Source of the DNA: Diplocloster hominis
GTDB lineage: Bacteria; Bacillota; Clostridia; Lachnospirales; Lachnospiraceae
Assembly (NCBI RefSeq): GCF_032380655.1
Contig: NZ_JAWDIY010000025.1
Location: 13,554-77,553, forward strand
Length of the DNA: 64,000 nucleotides
Reading direction: 5' to 3'
Part shown: positions 52,658-61,451 of the stretch, one piece after another
How the letters are laid out: each line of letters begins with the position of its first letter
Position numbering within the stretch: position 1 is the stretch's first letter
Position numbers and translations under genes: made by a program
Notes under the pieces: model-generated
What the model was told of the DNA's origin: nothing
What the model saw: the letters and a program-made list of their open reading frames with translations, nothing else
Database searches by the model: none

Positions 52658-53476
52658 CTATTGGTGTCTGATAAATTCTATTTTATTCAGCGGCCAGATT
52701 CTCAGCCAGGCCTTACCGACAATCGTATCTCTTTTCACATTTCCCACCTGGGGATCTCTGCTGTCCGCACTGGCGTTCCGGTTGTCACCCAGAACAAAAT
52801 ACTCATCCGTTCCCAGCAGAATCTCTTCCGCAGCCAGTCCCGGAGATTTGATCACTTCACTGCCGTAGGATTCCTGAAGTTCTTCCCCGTTGATAAAAAT
52901 AGTACCTTCTTCATCGATCCTGACACTCTCCCCGGGCAGGCCAATCACCCTTTTGATATAGTGGGTGTCTTCCTCATGCTGGTAGGGAAACACGATCACA
53001 TCAAACCGCTCCGGTTCGTGGAACCGGTAGGAAATCTTATCGACGATGATATTATCTCCATCGTATAAAGTATGCTCCATCGAAGAACCGATCACTTCCG
53101 TGCGCTGCCCGACAAAGTGAACCAGGAGAAACGCGATCCCCACCAGGACAGCCAGATACAGAATCCAGCTGATGAGACTCTTAACCACACTTCTTCCTCT
53201 GGAATTCTTTTTCTTCTTGTGGGGCTTTCTCCTGGATGGGGAGTCCGCCTCCAGCCATTCCTCGTCGACATTATTATAGGTACGTTTTCTATCTTTTGAT
53301 TTCTCTTCTGCATGTTCAACGGTATTCTGCATGTAAGCGGAACCGGCTTTGGATGAGGGTGGATTCGACCGTTTTGACCGCGTGCCGGTAATTTCCGACT
53401 TTATTTCTTCTTCTCTTTGTATACTACCCGTGCGTTTTCCGGATTTTTGTTTAAAATGTCTTCCCTGCTGAGCCAT
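52658..53476 (-). CDS. lepB: Signal peptidase I, long form
   Basis: 272 residues. A basic, low-complexity N-terminal extension of about 100 residues precedes the membrane helix (SLISWILYLAVLVGIAFLLV). Catalytic Ser in SSMEHTLYDGD, Lys in YIKRVIGLPGE, and box E GDNRNASADSRD. Cleaves signal peptides at the membrane. Second of two lepB copies here. Confidence 0.94.
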   Translation of the reverse strand: MAQQGRHFKQKSGKRTGSIQREEEIKSEITGTRSKRSNPPSSKAGSAYMQNTVEHAEEKSKDRKRTYNNVDEEWLEADSPSRRKPHKKKKNSRGRSVVKSLISWILYLAVLVGIAFLLVHFVGQRTEVIGSSMEHTLYDGDNIIVDKISYRFHEPERFDVIVFPYQHEEDTHYIKRVIGLPGESVRIDEEGTIFINGEELQESYGSEVIKSPGLAAEEILLGTDEYFVLGDNRNASADSRDPQVGNVKRDTIVGKAWLRIWPLNKIEFIRHQ

Positions 53477-53538
53477 CCTTTTCTCCTCTTACTGATAAGT
53501 GGCTAAAATCATCTGTATTGTTGCCTTTTTTTCTGATA

Positions 53539-54456
53539 CTACTTATTTACTATTACTGTTTCATTACCCTCCGGAAATTCCAGGGTAATTCTCCCCAGAC
53601 GCCCGCTTCTATAATCCTCCAGCAAAATACCTGCAGCCTTGGTAATGTCTAGCTGGCTTCCCTTTACGATGCATCCCCGGACTTTGGCTATACGCTCCAA
53701 TACGGCTACCGGATCTGTACCTGCTGCCGGATCTGTGCCCGCTGCCGGATCTGTGCCCGCTGCGGTCCCGTCCGCCAACTGGTATCTCTTTTCCAGTGCT
53801 TCCGGATACCATTGCACCAGAAAACGGATCAAGGAGAGAGCTAACTCCTCCGTGTTCAGGATTTCATCCTTAATGGACCCGATCATGGCCAGTTTCATTC
53901 CCACCTGCTGGTCTTCGAATTTCGGCCACAGGATTCCGGGTGTATCCAATAATTCCAGCTGCTTGTTCAGCTTAATCCACTGGGCTCCCTTCGTCACTCC
54001 CGGCTTATTTCCTGTCTTTGTGCAGGCTTTCCCCGCAAAGCTGTTGATAAACGTGGATTTGCCCACATTTGGAATGCCGACCACCATCGCGCGCACCGGT
54101 CTGTTTAAAATCCCTCTTCTGCGGTCCCGCTCGATCTTTTCCCGGCAGGCTTCCTGAACCACCGGCTGGATCTGTTTCAGGCCGGCCCCGCTTTTGGCGT
54201 TCACCTTTACCACAAAACAGCCCCGTGCCTTAAAATATTCCATCCAGGCATCGTTACAGCGTTCATCCGCCAGATCCGCTTTGTTCAAAAGAATCAGCCG
54301 GGCCTTGTTCTTTCCCAGCTCGTCGATGTCCGGGTTCCGGCTGCTTAAGGGCACCCGCGCGTCCAGCAGCTCGATGATCAAATCGATCAGTTTTATATTT
54401 TCCTGCATCATCCGTTTGGCTTTTGTCATATGCCCCGGATACCATTGCACATTCAT
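53539..54456 (-). CDS. rbgA: Ribosome biogenesis GTPase RbgA (YlqF)
   Basis: 305 residues. Circularly permuted GTPase: WYPGHMTKAKR start, G4 NKAD first, then G1 GIPNVGKSTFIN and DTPG. Needed for 50S subunit assembly. A low-complexity insertion, AAGTDP three times, lies near residue 230 in the C-terminal domain and is encoded by an 18-bp DNA repeat at about 53711-53764. Sits between the two lepB genes, as usual in Clostridia. Confidence 0.95.
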   Translation of the reverse strand: MNVQWYPGHMTKAKRMMQENIKLIDLIIELLDARVPLSSRNPDIDELGKNKARLILLNKADLADERCNDAWMEYFKARGCFVVKVNAKSGAGLKQIQPVVQEACREKIERDRRRGILNRPVRAMVVGIPNVGKSTFINSFAGKACTKTGNKPGVTKGAQWIKLNKQLELLDTPGILWPKFEDQQVGMKLAMIGSIKDEILNTEELALSLIRFLVQWYPEALEKRYQLADGTAAGTDPAAGTDPAAGTDPVAVLERIAKVRGCIVKGSQLDITKAAGILLEDYRSGRLGRITLEFPEGNETVIVNK

Positions 54457-54482
54457 CTGTTATACCTCTCATTCTACACTAT

Positions 54483-55067
54483 TTATTTCAGATAGCCAAA
54501 TCGTTCTTTCGGCGACAGGACAAACCAGGCTTTCCCAAGCATATGCTTCTTCAGCACGTCCCCCACATCGGCGGACCGGCTGTCCTCACTGTTATTGCGG
54601 TTATCGCCCAACACGAAATATTCATCTTCCCCAAGCTTCACCGGCGAGGAGGCCACTCCCGCTTCCTGTACCGATTCCGTCTCAAGCTCTTCCTCCAGGA
54701 CCTCACCGTCTATATAGATCTTTCCGTCCTTTATTTCCACGGTTTCCCCGGGAAGGCCTACCACTCTTTTTATATAATAATGGGTGTTTTCATTTCCATG
54801 AGGTTTGAATACCACCACGTCCCCCCGGCTGGGTCCGGTAATGGAATAGTTCAGCTTATTCACCAATACCGTGTCCCCATTTTCCAGAGTCGGAGACATG
54901 GATTCCCCCACATTCACCACTTTTTCTCCAAAGAAATAAACGAGTACAAACGCCAGGAACAATACCACGGCGATTTCAAATATCCATTCCAGAATCTTTT
55001 TTACAAGATTCATATTCAGTTTCTTTTCCTTTTGAACAAAGGTCAAGCCCCGTCTGGCCATATGCAT
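54483..55067 (-). CDS. lepB: Signal peptidase I, short form
   Basis: 194 residues. One membrane helix (IFEIAVVLFLAFVLVYFF), catalytic Ser in SMSPTLENGD, Lys in YIKRVVGLPGE, and GDNRNNSEDSR. The start at 55067 has GGAAGG upstream; a second ATG at residue 19 (MNLVKKIL) also has AAGGAAAAG before it. Lies between rplS and rbgA. Confidence 0.94.
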   Translation of the reverse strand: MHMARRGLTFVQKEKKLNMNLVKKILEWIFEIAVVLFLAFVLVYFFGEKVVNVGESMSPTLENGDTVLVNKLNYSITGPSRGDVVVFKPHGNENTHYYIKRVVGLPGETVEIKDGKIYIDGEVLEEELETESVQEAGVASSPVKLGEDEYFVLGDNRNNSEDSRSADVGDVLKKHMLGKAWFVLSPKERFGYLK

Positions 55068-55097
55068 TTCCCGCCTTCCGATCGATATGATTGAATC

Positions 55098-55132
55098 AAA
55101 AAAGGGGATAATATACGTAAGTACTTGTCCCC
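55098..55132 (-). terminator. Terminator or attenuator after rplS
   Basis: On the minus strand GGGGACAA pairs with TTATCCCC (one mismatch) and is followed by TTTTTT. It lies between rplS and lepB, so it may reduce read-through into lepB. Confidence 0.6.
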
Positions 55133-55143
55133 ATTTCGGCTTC

Positions 55144-55491
55144 TTATTTTACCAGCTCTTTAACTTTCGCTCTCTTACCAACACGGCCTCTTAAGTAGTT
55201 CAGTTTCGCGCGTCTTACTTTACCACGTCTGACAACTTCCACTTTTTCTACGTTTGGAGAATGCAGCGGCCAGGTTTTTTCTACGCCGATTCCGTTGGAA
55301 TTCTTTCTTACTGTAAAGGTTTCCCGGATTCCTCCGTTCTGTCTCTTCAATACAATTCCTTCGAACACCTGGATTCTTTCGCGATTACCCTCTTTGATTT
55401 TTCCGTAAACTTTCACGGTATCGCCTACGTGAAATACGGGAAGCTCTGCTTTCGCCTGCTCAGCTTCGAGACCTTTAATAATTTCGTTCAT
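55144..55491 (-). CDS. rplS: 50S ribosomal protein L19
   Basis: 115 residues, standard length. Typical sequence: FHVGDTVKVYGKIKEGNRERIQVFEG, RQNGGIRETFTVRKNSNGIGVEKTWPLHSP, then the basic RAKLNYLRGRVGKRAKVKE end. Strong AAGGAGG. In most Firmicutes trmD is directly upstream; here murE and an inserted element are. Confidence 0.98.
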   Translation of the reverse strand: MNEIIKGLEAEQAKAELPVFHVGDTVKVYGKIKEGNRERIQVFEGIVLKRQNGGIRETFTVRKNSNGIGVEKTWPLHSPNVEKVEVVRRGKVRRAKLNYLRGRVGKRAKVKELVK

Positions 55492-55622
55492 GTTGTGAAC
55501 CTCCTTGATATTCGGATGTTCTTAATACCCTTTGGTAACAGAGGACCATCTCTTTCTTCTCACAGCAATTAACTTTACCATATTTTCGGGAATCTGTAAA
55601 GAGATTTTTTGTTGTCTTTCTT

Positions 55623-55875
55623 ATCCTTGGTTACGATTCACGGCCGTCTTTGGTAAATGGGGATTTTGTGGACTTAGGTCCGGGAAGGGAGGGAGGCGGT
55701 CCGGCCTTTTGAACCGGGCTGGCGAATCCCGTGGGGTCAAATCACTTCGGCCGGACCTAAGAATGGCTAACTCCGAAGGCGGGAGAACCTCTTATTGGCA
55801 GGGCTTCCCTTCCGCCCGGACCTCAGTATCAAAATCCTCATTTACCAAAGTTGGCCGTGAATCGTAACATCCTTG
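55623..55875. mobile_element. MITE-like inverted-repeat element, copy C, with target duplication
   Basis: Element 55630-55868 (239 bp) ends in perfect 16-bp terminal inverted repeats GTTACGATTCACGGCC / GGCCGTGAATCGTAAC, pairing extends about 55 nt inward. ATCCTTG directly flanks both sides (55623-55629 and 55869-55875), a 7-bp target duplication. Core 55725-55802 matches copy B at 45350-45427. No ORF inside encodes a transposase. Confidence 0.85.
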
Positions 55876-55881
55876 TCTGCC

Positions 55882-57339
55882 CTATCCTATCCCGTAATAA
55901 TCCAAAACAATCTGACGCTCGGAGAACGGGTATTTCACCCCGCGGATGTCCTGGTATTCTTCATGGCCTTTTCCAATCAGGACGATCATGTCGTCGGGCT
56001 TCGCATGTTCGATACAGTAACGGATCGCCTCGGCACGGTCATCGATTTCCAGATAGGGGCCATTGTATTTGGCCAGACCTTTCTGGATATCTTTGTTGAT
56101 GTCGGCTACTTCCTCGTAGCGGGGATTATCGGTGGTGAGTATGGTAAGGTCAGCGTATTTGGCGGACATTTCACCCATGTCGTAGCGGCGCTGCCGGGCT
56201 CGGTTGCCGCCGCCGCCGAAGAGGCAGATCATGCGGTGGGGCTTGTATTCCGACAGGGTGGTAAGGATATTTTCCATACTGAGGGCATTGTGCGCATAGT
56301 CGATGATGACAGAGAAGTCCCGGGGGCCAGGGAGAACCTCGGCCCGGCCGCGTACGGATGCCTCTCTTAAGCCCTGCTGGATACAGGACATGGGGATATC
56401 CAGTTTACAGCATACGTGTATCGCGGCGAGGGCATTGTAAGTGCTGAATTTACCGGGCATGTTTACCTCGATCCGGGCATCGGCCAGACCATGGACCCAA
56501 AAGGAGTTGCCCAGGAAGCCGGGGCCTTTGGTCAGCTCCCGGTCGGTGGCATACAGATCTGATTCTTTGGTCATTCCAAAGGTCTCCACCGTGCAGGTGT
56601 GATTTTCCAGAATCTCCTGCCAGTGGGGATCGTCCCTGTTGATCAGGCCGTGGGTACAGGTCTGGAACAACAGGCTTTTACAGAAGCGGTATTCCTCAAA
56701 AGACTCATGTTCGCCGGGAGCGATGTGGTCTTCGGAGAGGTTCAGGTATATCCCGTAGTCAAACTGGATACCGGCTACCCGGTTGAGCTTTAAGCCCTGG
56801 GAGGATACCTCCATAATTACATAGGCACAGCCGGCGTCTGCCATCCGGCAAAACAGCGACTGCAGTTCGTAGGATTCGGGCGTTGTGTTTTTGGTCTTGA
56901 TCTGGGTACCCGCGATATAGGCTCCCAGCGTACCGATGGTTCCTACCTTATATCCGGCTTTTTCCAGAATGAGGCGGATCATATTGGTCGTGGTGGTTTT
57001 GCCTTTGGTTCCTGTGATCCCAATGGTGGTCATGCGTCCGGCGGGACGACCGAACCAGACCACAGACATCATAGCCAGAGCGTACCGGGTATCTTCTACC
57101 TGTATGACAGTGATGCCGGCAGGAGCGCTTACCTGTTTTTCTGCGATAATGGCCACAGCTCCGTTTTCTATGGCGGAAGGGATGAAGGTGTGGGCGTCTA
57201 CCGCAGTTCCGCTGATGCATAGAAAGCAGCTGCCCTCTGTTACCTTTCTGGAGTCATAGATCAGATCTGTGATGTCTGTCTGCAAGTCTCCCTGTACGCA
57301 GGTATAATTTAATTGTTCTAATAATTGTATCAGTTTCAT
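55882..57339 (-). CDS. murE: UDP-N-acetylmuramoyl-tripeptide synthetase, meso-DAP-adding
   Basis: 485 residues. Mur-ligase ATP site GITGTKGKTTTTNMI, the carbamylated Lys region, YAHNALSMENIL, and the specificity motif DNPR in TTDNPRYEEV, which marks meso-diaminopimelate enzymes (Lys-adding forms differ here). Adds the third stem-peptide residue. Consistent with dapF nearby. The MITE sits 7 nt beyond its stop. Confidence 0.95.
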   Translation of the reverse strand: MKLIQLLEQLNYTCVQGDLQTDITDLIYDSRKVTEGSCFLCISGTAVDAHTFIPSAIENGAVAIIAEKQVSAPAGITVIQVEDTRYALAMMSVVWFGRPAGRMTTIGITGTKGKTTTTNMIRLILEKAGYKVGTIGTLGAYIAGTQIKTKNTTPESYELQSLFCRMADAGCAYVIMEVSSQGLKLNRVAGIQFDYGIYLNLSEDHIAPGEHESFEEYRFCKSLLFQTCTHGLINRDDPHWQEILENHTCTVETFGMTKESDLYATDRELTKGPGFLGNSFWVHGLADARIEVNMPGKFSTYNALAAIHVCCKLDIPMSCIQQGLREASVRGRAEVLPGPRDFSVIIDYAHNALSMENILTTLSEYKPHRMICLFGGGGNRARQRRYDMGEMSAKYADLTILTTDNPRYEEVADINKDIQKGLAKYNGPYLEIDDRAEAIRYCIEHAKPDDMIVLIGKGHEEYQDIRGVKYPFSERQIVLDYYGIG

Positions 57340-57516
57340 TCCGGTTCCTCGCTCTGTTTAAAATATGAATGGAGTACATTCATCCTATTGCTCTTTTGTT
57401 ATTAATCTGCGTTTAGCCTTGTATTCTGAGTTTATCGTCTTATTCTGCTTTTATTGTATCCTTCCGGTTATATCTCTACTCAAGTATGAAATACGTTTTA
57501 GAATTGTAAGTAATGC

Positions 57517-58371
57517 TTAAAGAAATGGAACCTCTATCTCGGATTCAAATACCGTATGGGAAGCTCCGGTCATAATCATATGCCCGGTATCCGAATCCCA
57601 TTTTACATGAAGCGGACCGCCGATCTGTTCCACTGTGGCTTCCCGATCGGTCAGGCCCAGCAAAGAGGCAGCGACCAGGGCGGTACAGCAACCGGTTCCG
57701 CAGCCGATCGTCTCGCCGGTTCCTCTCTCCCATTCCCGGATCTTGATGTAGTCCCGGTGCACCACCTGCGCAAAGGTGACATTTGTTTTGTTCGGGAACA
57801 GCTCCGTATGGTGCTCGATGGCTTTTCCATAGGTTTCCACGTCGAAGTCCTGCGTATTCTCCACAAAGGTGACACAGTGGGGATTTCCCCAGGACACCGC
57901 GGTAATCCGGAATTCACAGTCCAGTATCCGGACCGGCCGGTTGATAAATTCTGGTTCCGGAGTATTTACCGGTATTTTCCTGGCGTCCAGCACAGGCTGT
58001 CCGATGTCGGCGGTAATGTTCACCGCTTTCTGATTTTCCACCTGCAGTTCTATATTCTGCAGCCCGCCGAAGGTCTCGATCTGGAACCGGGTCTTATCCG
58101 TGAAGCCATGATCATAGACATATTTAGCCACGCTGCGCAGGGCATTCCCGCACATTTCCCCCTCTGATCCGTCCGGATTGAACATTCTCATGCGGAAATC
58201 AGATACCTCCGAGGGGCAGATCAGCACCATGCCGTCGGAGCCGACGGCAAAATGCCGGTCGCTGACAAACCTGGCCAGCTCCGGCAATTTTGCTAATTCC
58301 TGATGTATGGCATCGATATAGACGTAGTCATTTCCGTATGCCTGCATTTTTGTGAATTTAATTTTTTTCAT
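57517..58371 (-). CDS. dapF: Diaminopimelate epimerase
   Basis: 284 residues. Both catalytic cysteines are present: MCGNALR and GCGTGCCTALVA. Makes meso-DAP from LL-DAP for lysine and peptidoglycan, feeding MurE encoded downstream. Its ATG overlaps the stop of the upstream PLP gene (ATGA). Confidence 0.97.
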   Translation of the reverse strand: MKKIKFTKMQAYGNDYVYIDAIHQELAKLPELARFVSDRHFAVGSDGMVLICPSEVSDFRMRMFNPDGSEGEMCGNALRSVAKYVYDHGFTDKTRFQIETFGGLQNIELQVENQKAVNITADIGQPVLDARKIPVNTPEPEFINRPVRILDCEFRITAVSWGNPHCVTFVENTQDFDVETYGKAIEHHTELFPNKTNVTFAQVVHRDYIKIREWERGTGETIGCGTGCCTALVAASLLGLTDREATVEQIGGPLHVKWDSDTGHMIMTGASHTVFESEIEVPFL

Positions 58372-59552
58372 TTTCCGTTCATCGCCTGATCTAAATCTCT
58401 GATTATATCGTTTACATTTTCCAGACCTATGGAAATACGCAGGAATTTGTCATTGATTCCCAGCGCTTCCTTGCGGTCCATCGGAACGTCCTCATGGGTC
58501 TGTCTGGTGGGATAAGTGATCAGCGTCTCTGTACCGCCAAGGCTCTCCGCGAACATGATCATGTCGACTCTCTCCAGAATCCGCTCCACTGACTCAAAGG
58601 AATCCATCTCGAAGGAGATCATTCCGCCAAATCCGCTGGTCTGCTTTAAAGTCACTTCATAATCTTTATGATCGGGGAATCCGACGTAGTAGACTTTTTT
58701 CACTTTCGGCTGGGTCCGCAGCCAATCGGCTACTACTTTTGCATTCTCATTATGTCTGTCCATACGGACCGGCAGGGTTTTCAGTCCCCGGATCAGCAGC
58801 CAGGAGTCAAGAGAGGCCAGACCGTTTCCGTGGGATTTCAACTGGATCTTCATGTGGGCGGCGATCTCTTCGTTGTTGGTGACTGCGATCCCGGATATGG
58901 TATCGTTGTGGCCGCCGATATATTTGGTGGCGCTGTGAACCACCACGTCAGCTCCCAGAGTCAGCGGGCGCTGGAAATAAGGGGTTAGGAAGGTGTTATC
59001 CACGACCGTAATGGCTCCGATGGATTTTGCCAGGTCAGACAGCACCCGGATATCGGCCACCTTCATCATGGGGTTCGTGGGCGTCTCTATGAAAAACATT
59101 TTTGTCTTATCGGTAATCGCCGCTTTCACCTGATCCAGTTCAGACATATCCACATACGTATAATCCACCCCGTATTTATGGAATATGGTATCCACGATAC
59201 GGAAGGTCCCGCCGTAGATGTCATCCGAAAGGATCAGATGATCCCCCGGATTCAGCCAGGTAAACAGCGCCATATTCGCAGCCTGTCCGCTGGAAAAAGC
59301 GAAGGCTTCCGTCCCTTCCTCCAGAATCGCCATGGTGCGCTCCAGCTCCTGTCTGGTCGGATTCTGAAGACGGCTGTAATCATAGCCGGTGGATTGTCCC
59401 AGTGCTTTATGCCGAAAGGTTGCCGTTTGAAAAATAGGGAAGCTGACTGCGCCTGTCATCGGATCATTGCCAAGAGCTCCATGGATTGCTTTGGATTCAA
59501 AGGCCAGATCTTTTTTCAGGCTGTAATCGTTGTAATTGCTGAAATTTTTCAT
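58368..59552 (-). CDS. Cystathionine gamma-synthase/lyase-family PLP enzyme
   Basis: 394 residues. GYDYSRLQNPTRQELE, FFIETPTNPMM, and PLP-Lys in HSATKYIGGHNDT; ends with IRISIGLENVNDI. Cys/Met metabolism family: cystathionine gamma-synthase, beta- or gamma-lyase, or O-acetylhomoserine sulfhydrylase; motifs alone do not decide. Overlaps dapF by 4 nt, linking sulfur amino acid and DAP synthesis in one transcript. GAGGT site. Confidence 0.88.
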   Translation of the reverse strand: MKNFSNYNDYSLKKDLAFESKAIHGALGNDPMTGAVSFPIFQTATFRHKALGQSTGYDYSRLQNPTRQELERTMAILEEGTEAFAFSSGQAANMALFTWLNPGDHLILSDDIYGGTFRIVDTIFHKYGVDYTYVDMSELDQVKAAITDKTKMFFIETPTNPMMKVADIRVLSDLAKSIGAITVVDNTFLTPYFQRPLTLGADVVVHSATKYIGGHNDTISGIAVTNNEEIAAHMKIQLKSHGNGLASLDSWLLIRGLKTLPVRMDRHNENAKVVADWLRTQPKVKKVYYVGFPDHKDYEVTLKQTSGFGGMISFEMDSFESVERILERVDMIMFAESLGGTETLITYPTRQTHEDVPMDRKEALGINDKFLRISIGLENVNDIIRDLDQAMNGK

Positions 59553-59776
59553 AAGTCCATACCTCGTTTTTCTTTTAGGATTCTACAGCCAGTGTGCAGC
59601 TTCTGACTAAGACTTTAGTTCTAAAACACGCTCCTTAGGCTAGAACATTCTGTCGCGGACATTTGCCATGTCCCGGGCTGAATACTCTGCCTCGGACATC
59701 TTCCATTATACGGTTTTCAAAATAGGCTGTCAACGGATTTCACCCGGCGGCTGTCTGGTGCCTGTCCGCAGGCTCC

Positions 59777-60553
59777 TTAGTCCCCTGACGTTCCTTCGGT
59801 TTCCATCTTATTTTCCGTCTCCTGTTCCCTTAACCATTTATCGACGAGAATCCGCTCCTGTTTGGTCAGATTAGCATTTTCCAGTAAATCCGGGCGTCTC
59901 TGCATGGTTCGGAGCAGAGACTGCTCCCTGCGCCATTTCTCTATATTGGCATGATGCCCCGACAGCAGCACTTCCGGCACCTTTTTCCCCCGCCACTCTT
60001 CCGGGCGGCTGTATTGGGGGTATTCCAGCAAATTATCGTGAAAAGATTCGATTTCCGCGGAGGCATCGTTATTCAGCACTCCGGGAACCAGCCGGGAGAC
60101 CGCGTCGATCATGACCATAGCCGGCAGTTCACCGCCGGTCAGCACATAGTCCCCGATGGATACATTGTCCGTCACGATCTCTTCCAACACCCGCTCATCG
60201 ATTCCCTCATAATGTCCGCACAGGAAGATCAGGTCCTCTTCCTTCGAAAGCTCTTCCGCCATTTCCTGCCGGAACACCTTGCCCTGTGGGGTCATGTACA
60301 GCACTCTGGGCTTTTTCCCGATTTTTTCACGTAACGCCTCATAAGCCTGGAAGACAGGTTCGGCGTACATCACCATACCTGCGCCGCCCCCATAGGGGTA
60401 GTCATCTACCTTACAGTGCTTGTTATCCGAATAGTCCCGGATGTTCACCGCTTCCACTGAAATAAGACCGGCCTCCATGGCCCGGCCTGTGATGCTGGTA
60501 CCGATTCCCTGCATGATCATCTCTGGGAACAATGTCAGTATATGAAAATTCAT
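59777..60553 (-). CDS. trmD: tRNA (guanine-N1)-methyltransferase TrmD
   Basis: 258 residues, starting MNFHILTLFPEMI at 60553 with AGCAGGAGGAAAAC upstream. SPOUT-fold motifs CGHYEGIDERVL, SIGDYVLTGGELPAM and DAVSRLVPGVL bind SAM in a knot. Makes m1G37 in tRNA. The open frame runs 40 codons further upstream, but that part is translated REP array and is not the protein. A C-terminal acidic tail is present. Confidence 0.95.
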   Translation of the reverse strand: MNFHILTLFPEMIMQGIGTSITGRAMEAGLISVEAVNIRDYSDNKHCKVDDYPYGGGAGMVMYAEPVFQAYEALREKIGKKPRVLYMTPQGKVFRQEMAEELSKEEDLIFLCGHYEGIDERVLEEIVTDNVSIGDYVLTGGELPAMVMIDAVSRLVPGVLNNDASAEIESFHDNLLEYPQYSRPEEWRGKKVPEVLLSGHHANIEKWRREQSLLRTMQRRPDLLENANLTKQERILVDKWLREQETENKMETEGTSGD

Positions 60554-60604
60554 TCGTTTTCCTCCTGCTAAAATACCGAAAAGGGACACCTGATTTGCCG
60601 ATTT

Positions 60605-60678
60605 GGGACATGTCCATTCCGGTTTGGGACATGTCCATTCCAGAATAGACATGTCCCAGACTGATTTGGACATGTCCC
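60605..60678. repeat. REP array 3, between rimM and trmD
   Basis: Two units in plus orientation (GGGACATGTCC at 60605 and 60626) followed by two in minus orientation (60647 and 60668), so the array is a large inverted repeat. Same family as the arrays beside the RAYT gene 17 kb away. Confidence 0.88.
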
Positions 60679-60693
60679 AAATTACTTATTTGT

Positions 60694-61200
60694 TCAGCGT
60701 AAACCAGGCATGAGATGCACCAGCATCTTTTGACCTTCCATATCGACTTCGAGGATGCATTCTTTGATCGCTGGAAGAAGGAGCTCTTTGTGGTCCGGTG
60801 TGCCGATCACATAGACGTCATTCGCTCCGGTTTCCAGCACGTCAACCAGGGTGCCCAGTTCCTCCCCTTCATCCGTAATGGCCAGAAGGCCGATCAGATC
60901 CGCCACGAAGTATTCATCCCTGGCTAGTTCCACGGCCTGCTCCCGGGCGACCAGAAGGGGCTTTCCTTTATATTTCTCAATGTCATTTATATGATCAATG
61001 CCCTTGAATTTAAGAATCACAAATTGCTTAAAAAATTTTACTCCTTCAATCTCAAGGGAACGTTGTTCTTTTCCTGTATCCAGAATTACTTTTTCTAATT
61101 TTTTGAAACGGGAAACATCATCCGTGGTGGGATACACCTTGACTTCTCCCCTGATCCCATGGGTGGAGGATATCACTCCTACCTGCAAATACTGCTCCAT
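60694..61200 (-). CDS. rimM: 16S rRNA processing protein RimM
   Basis: 168 residues. N-terminal VGVISSTHGIRGEVKVYP and C-terminal PRC-barrel part (YFVADLIGLLAITDEGEELGTLVDV, IKECILEVDMEGQKMLVHLMPGL). Binds S19 in 30S maturation. AGCAGGAGAA site. Separated from khpA by 251 nt containing structured repeats and from trmD by a REP array. Confidence 0.95.
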   Translation of the reverse strand: MEQYLQVGVISSTHGIRGEVKVYPTTDDVSRFKKLEKVILDTGKEQRSLEIEGVKFFKQFVILKFKGIDHINDIEKYKGKPLLVAREQAVELARDEYFVADLIGLLAITDEGEELGTLVDVLETGANDVYVIGTPDHKELLLPAIKECILEVDMEGQKMLVHLMPGLR

Positions 61201-61251
61201 ATGGCTTATTCTCCTGCTTTATTCATTTCAGTTACTGTTCAATATAGCGAT

Positions 61252-61343
61252 AAAAAATAGTAGCACTCGAAAAAACCTCGCTGACTATTTTTCATGCATC
61301 GCACATAAGCACCCAAAATACGGGTGCAAGTGCTCATAGCGAT
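61252..61343 (-). repeat. Two-hairpin structured repeat, copy 3
   Basis: Minus-strand copy of the 1499-1686 units. Apical stem GCACCC/GGGTGC replaces the GCGG/CCGC of copies 1 and 2; hairpin 2 has a G-U in place of a G-C pair. TTTTATCGCTA flanks both ends. It lies in the khpA-rimM leader, in the same sense as transcription. Confidence 0.85.
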
Positions 61344-61350
61344 AAAAAAG

Positions 61351-61434
61351 AAAGGACTATCCGCAGGTCTCATAAGAGAGCGGAATGGTTCCGCTTTTTT
61401 AAACATCTTATGGAACCTGAGGACTGTCCCTTTT
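61351..61434. repeat. Long imperfect hairpin next to copy 3
   Basis: AAAGGACTATCC...CAGGTCTCATAAGA pairs with TCTTATGGAACCTG...GGACTGTCCCTTT around AGCGGAA-TGG-TTCCGCT. Read on the plus strand the inner stem is followed by six T, an antisense terminator. Confidence 0.6.
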
Positions 61435-61451
61435 GGTTCTGGTTTGTATGG

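Noticed and set aside
59658..59678. GGACAT/ATGTCC palindrome resembling a REP unit
   Set aside because: Only one half-matching unit with a different loop and no 21-bp period; may be chance.
59553..59776. SAM or T-box riboswitch before the PLP enzyme gene
   Set aside because: Gap is short and no S-box or T-box signature was seen.
60554..60673. N-terminal extension of TrmD with repeated Trp-Thr-Cys-Pro
   Set aside because: It is the translation of the REP array; a strong ribosome site directly precedes MNFHILTLFPEMI.
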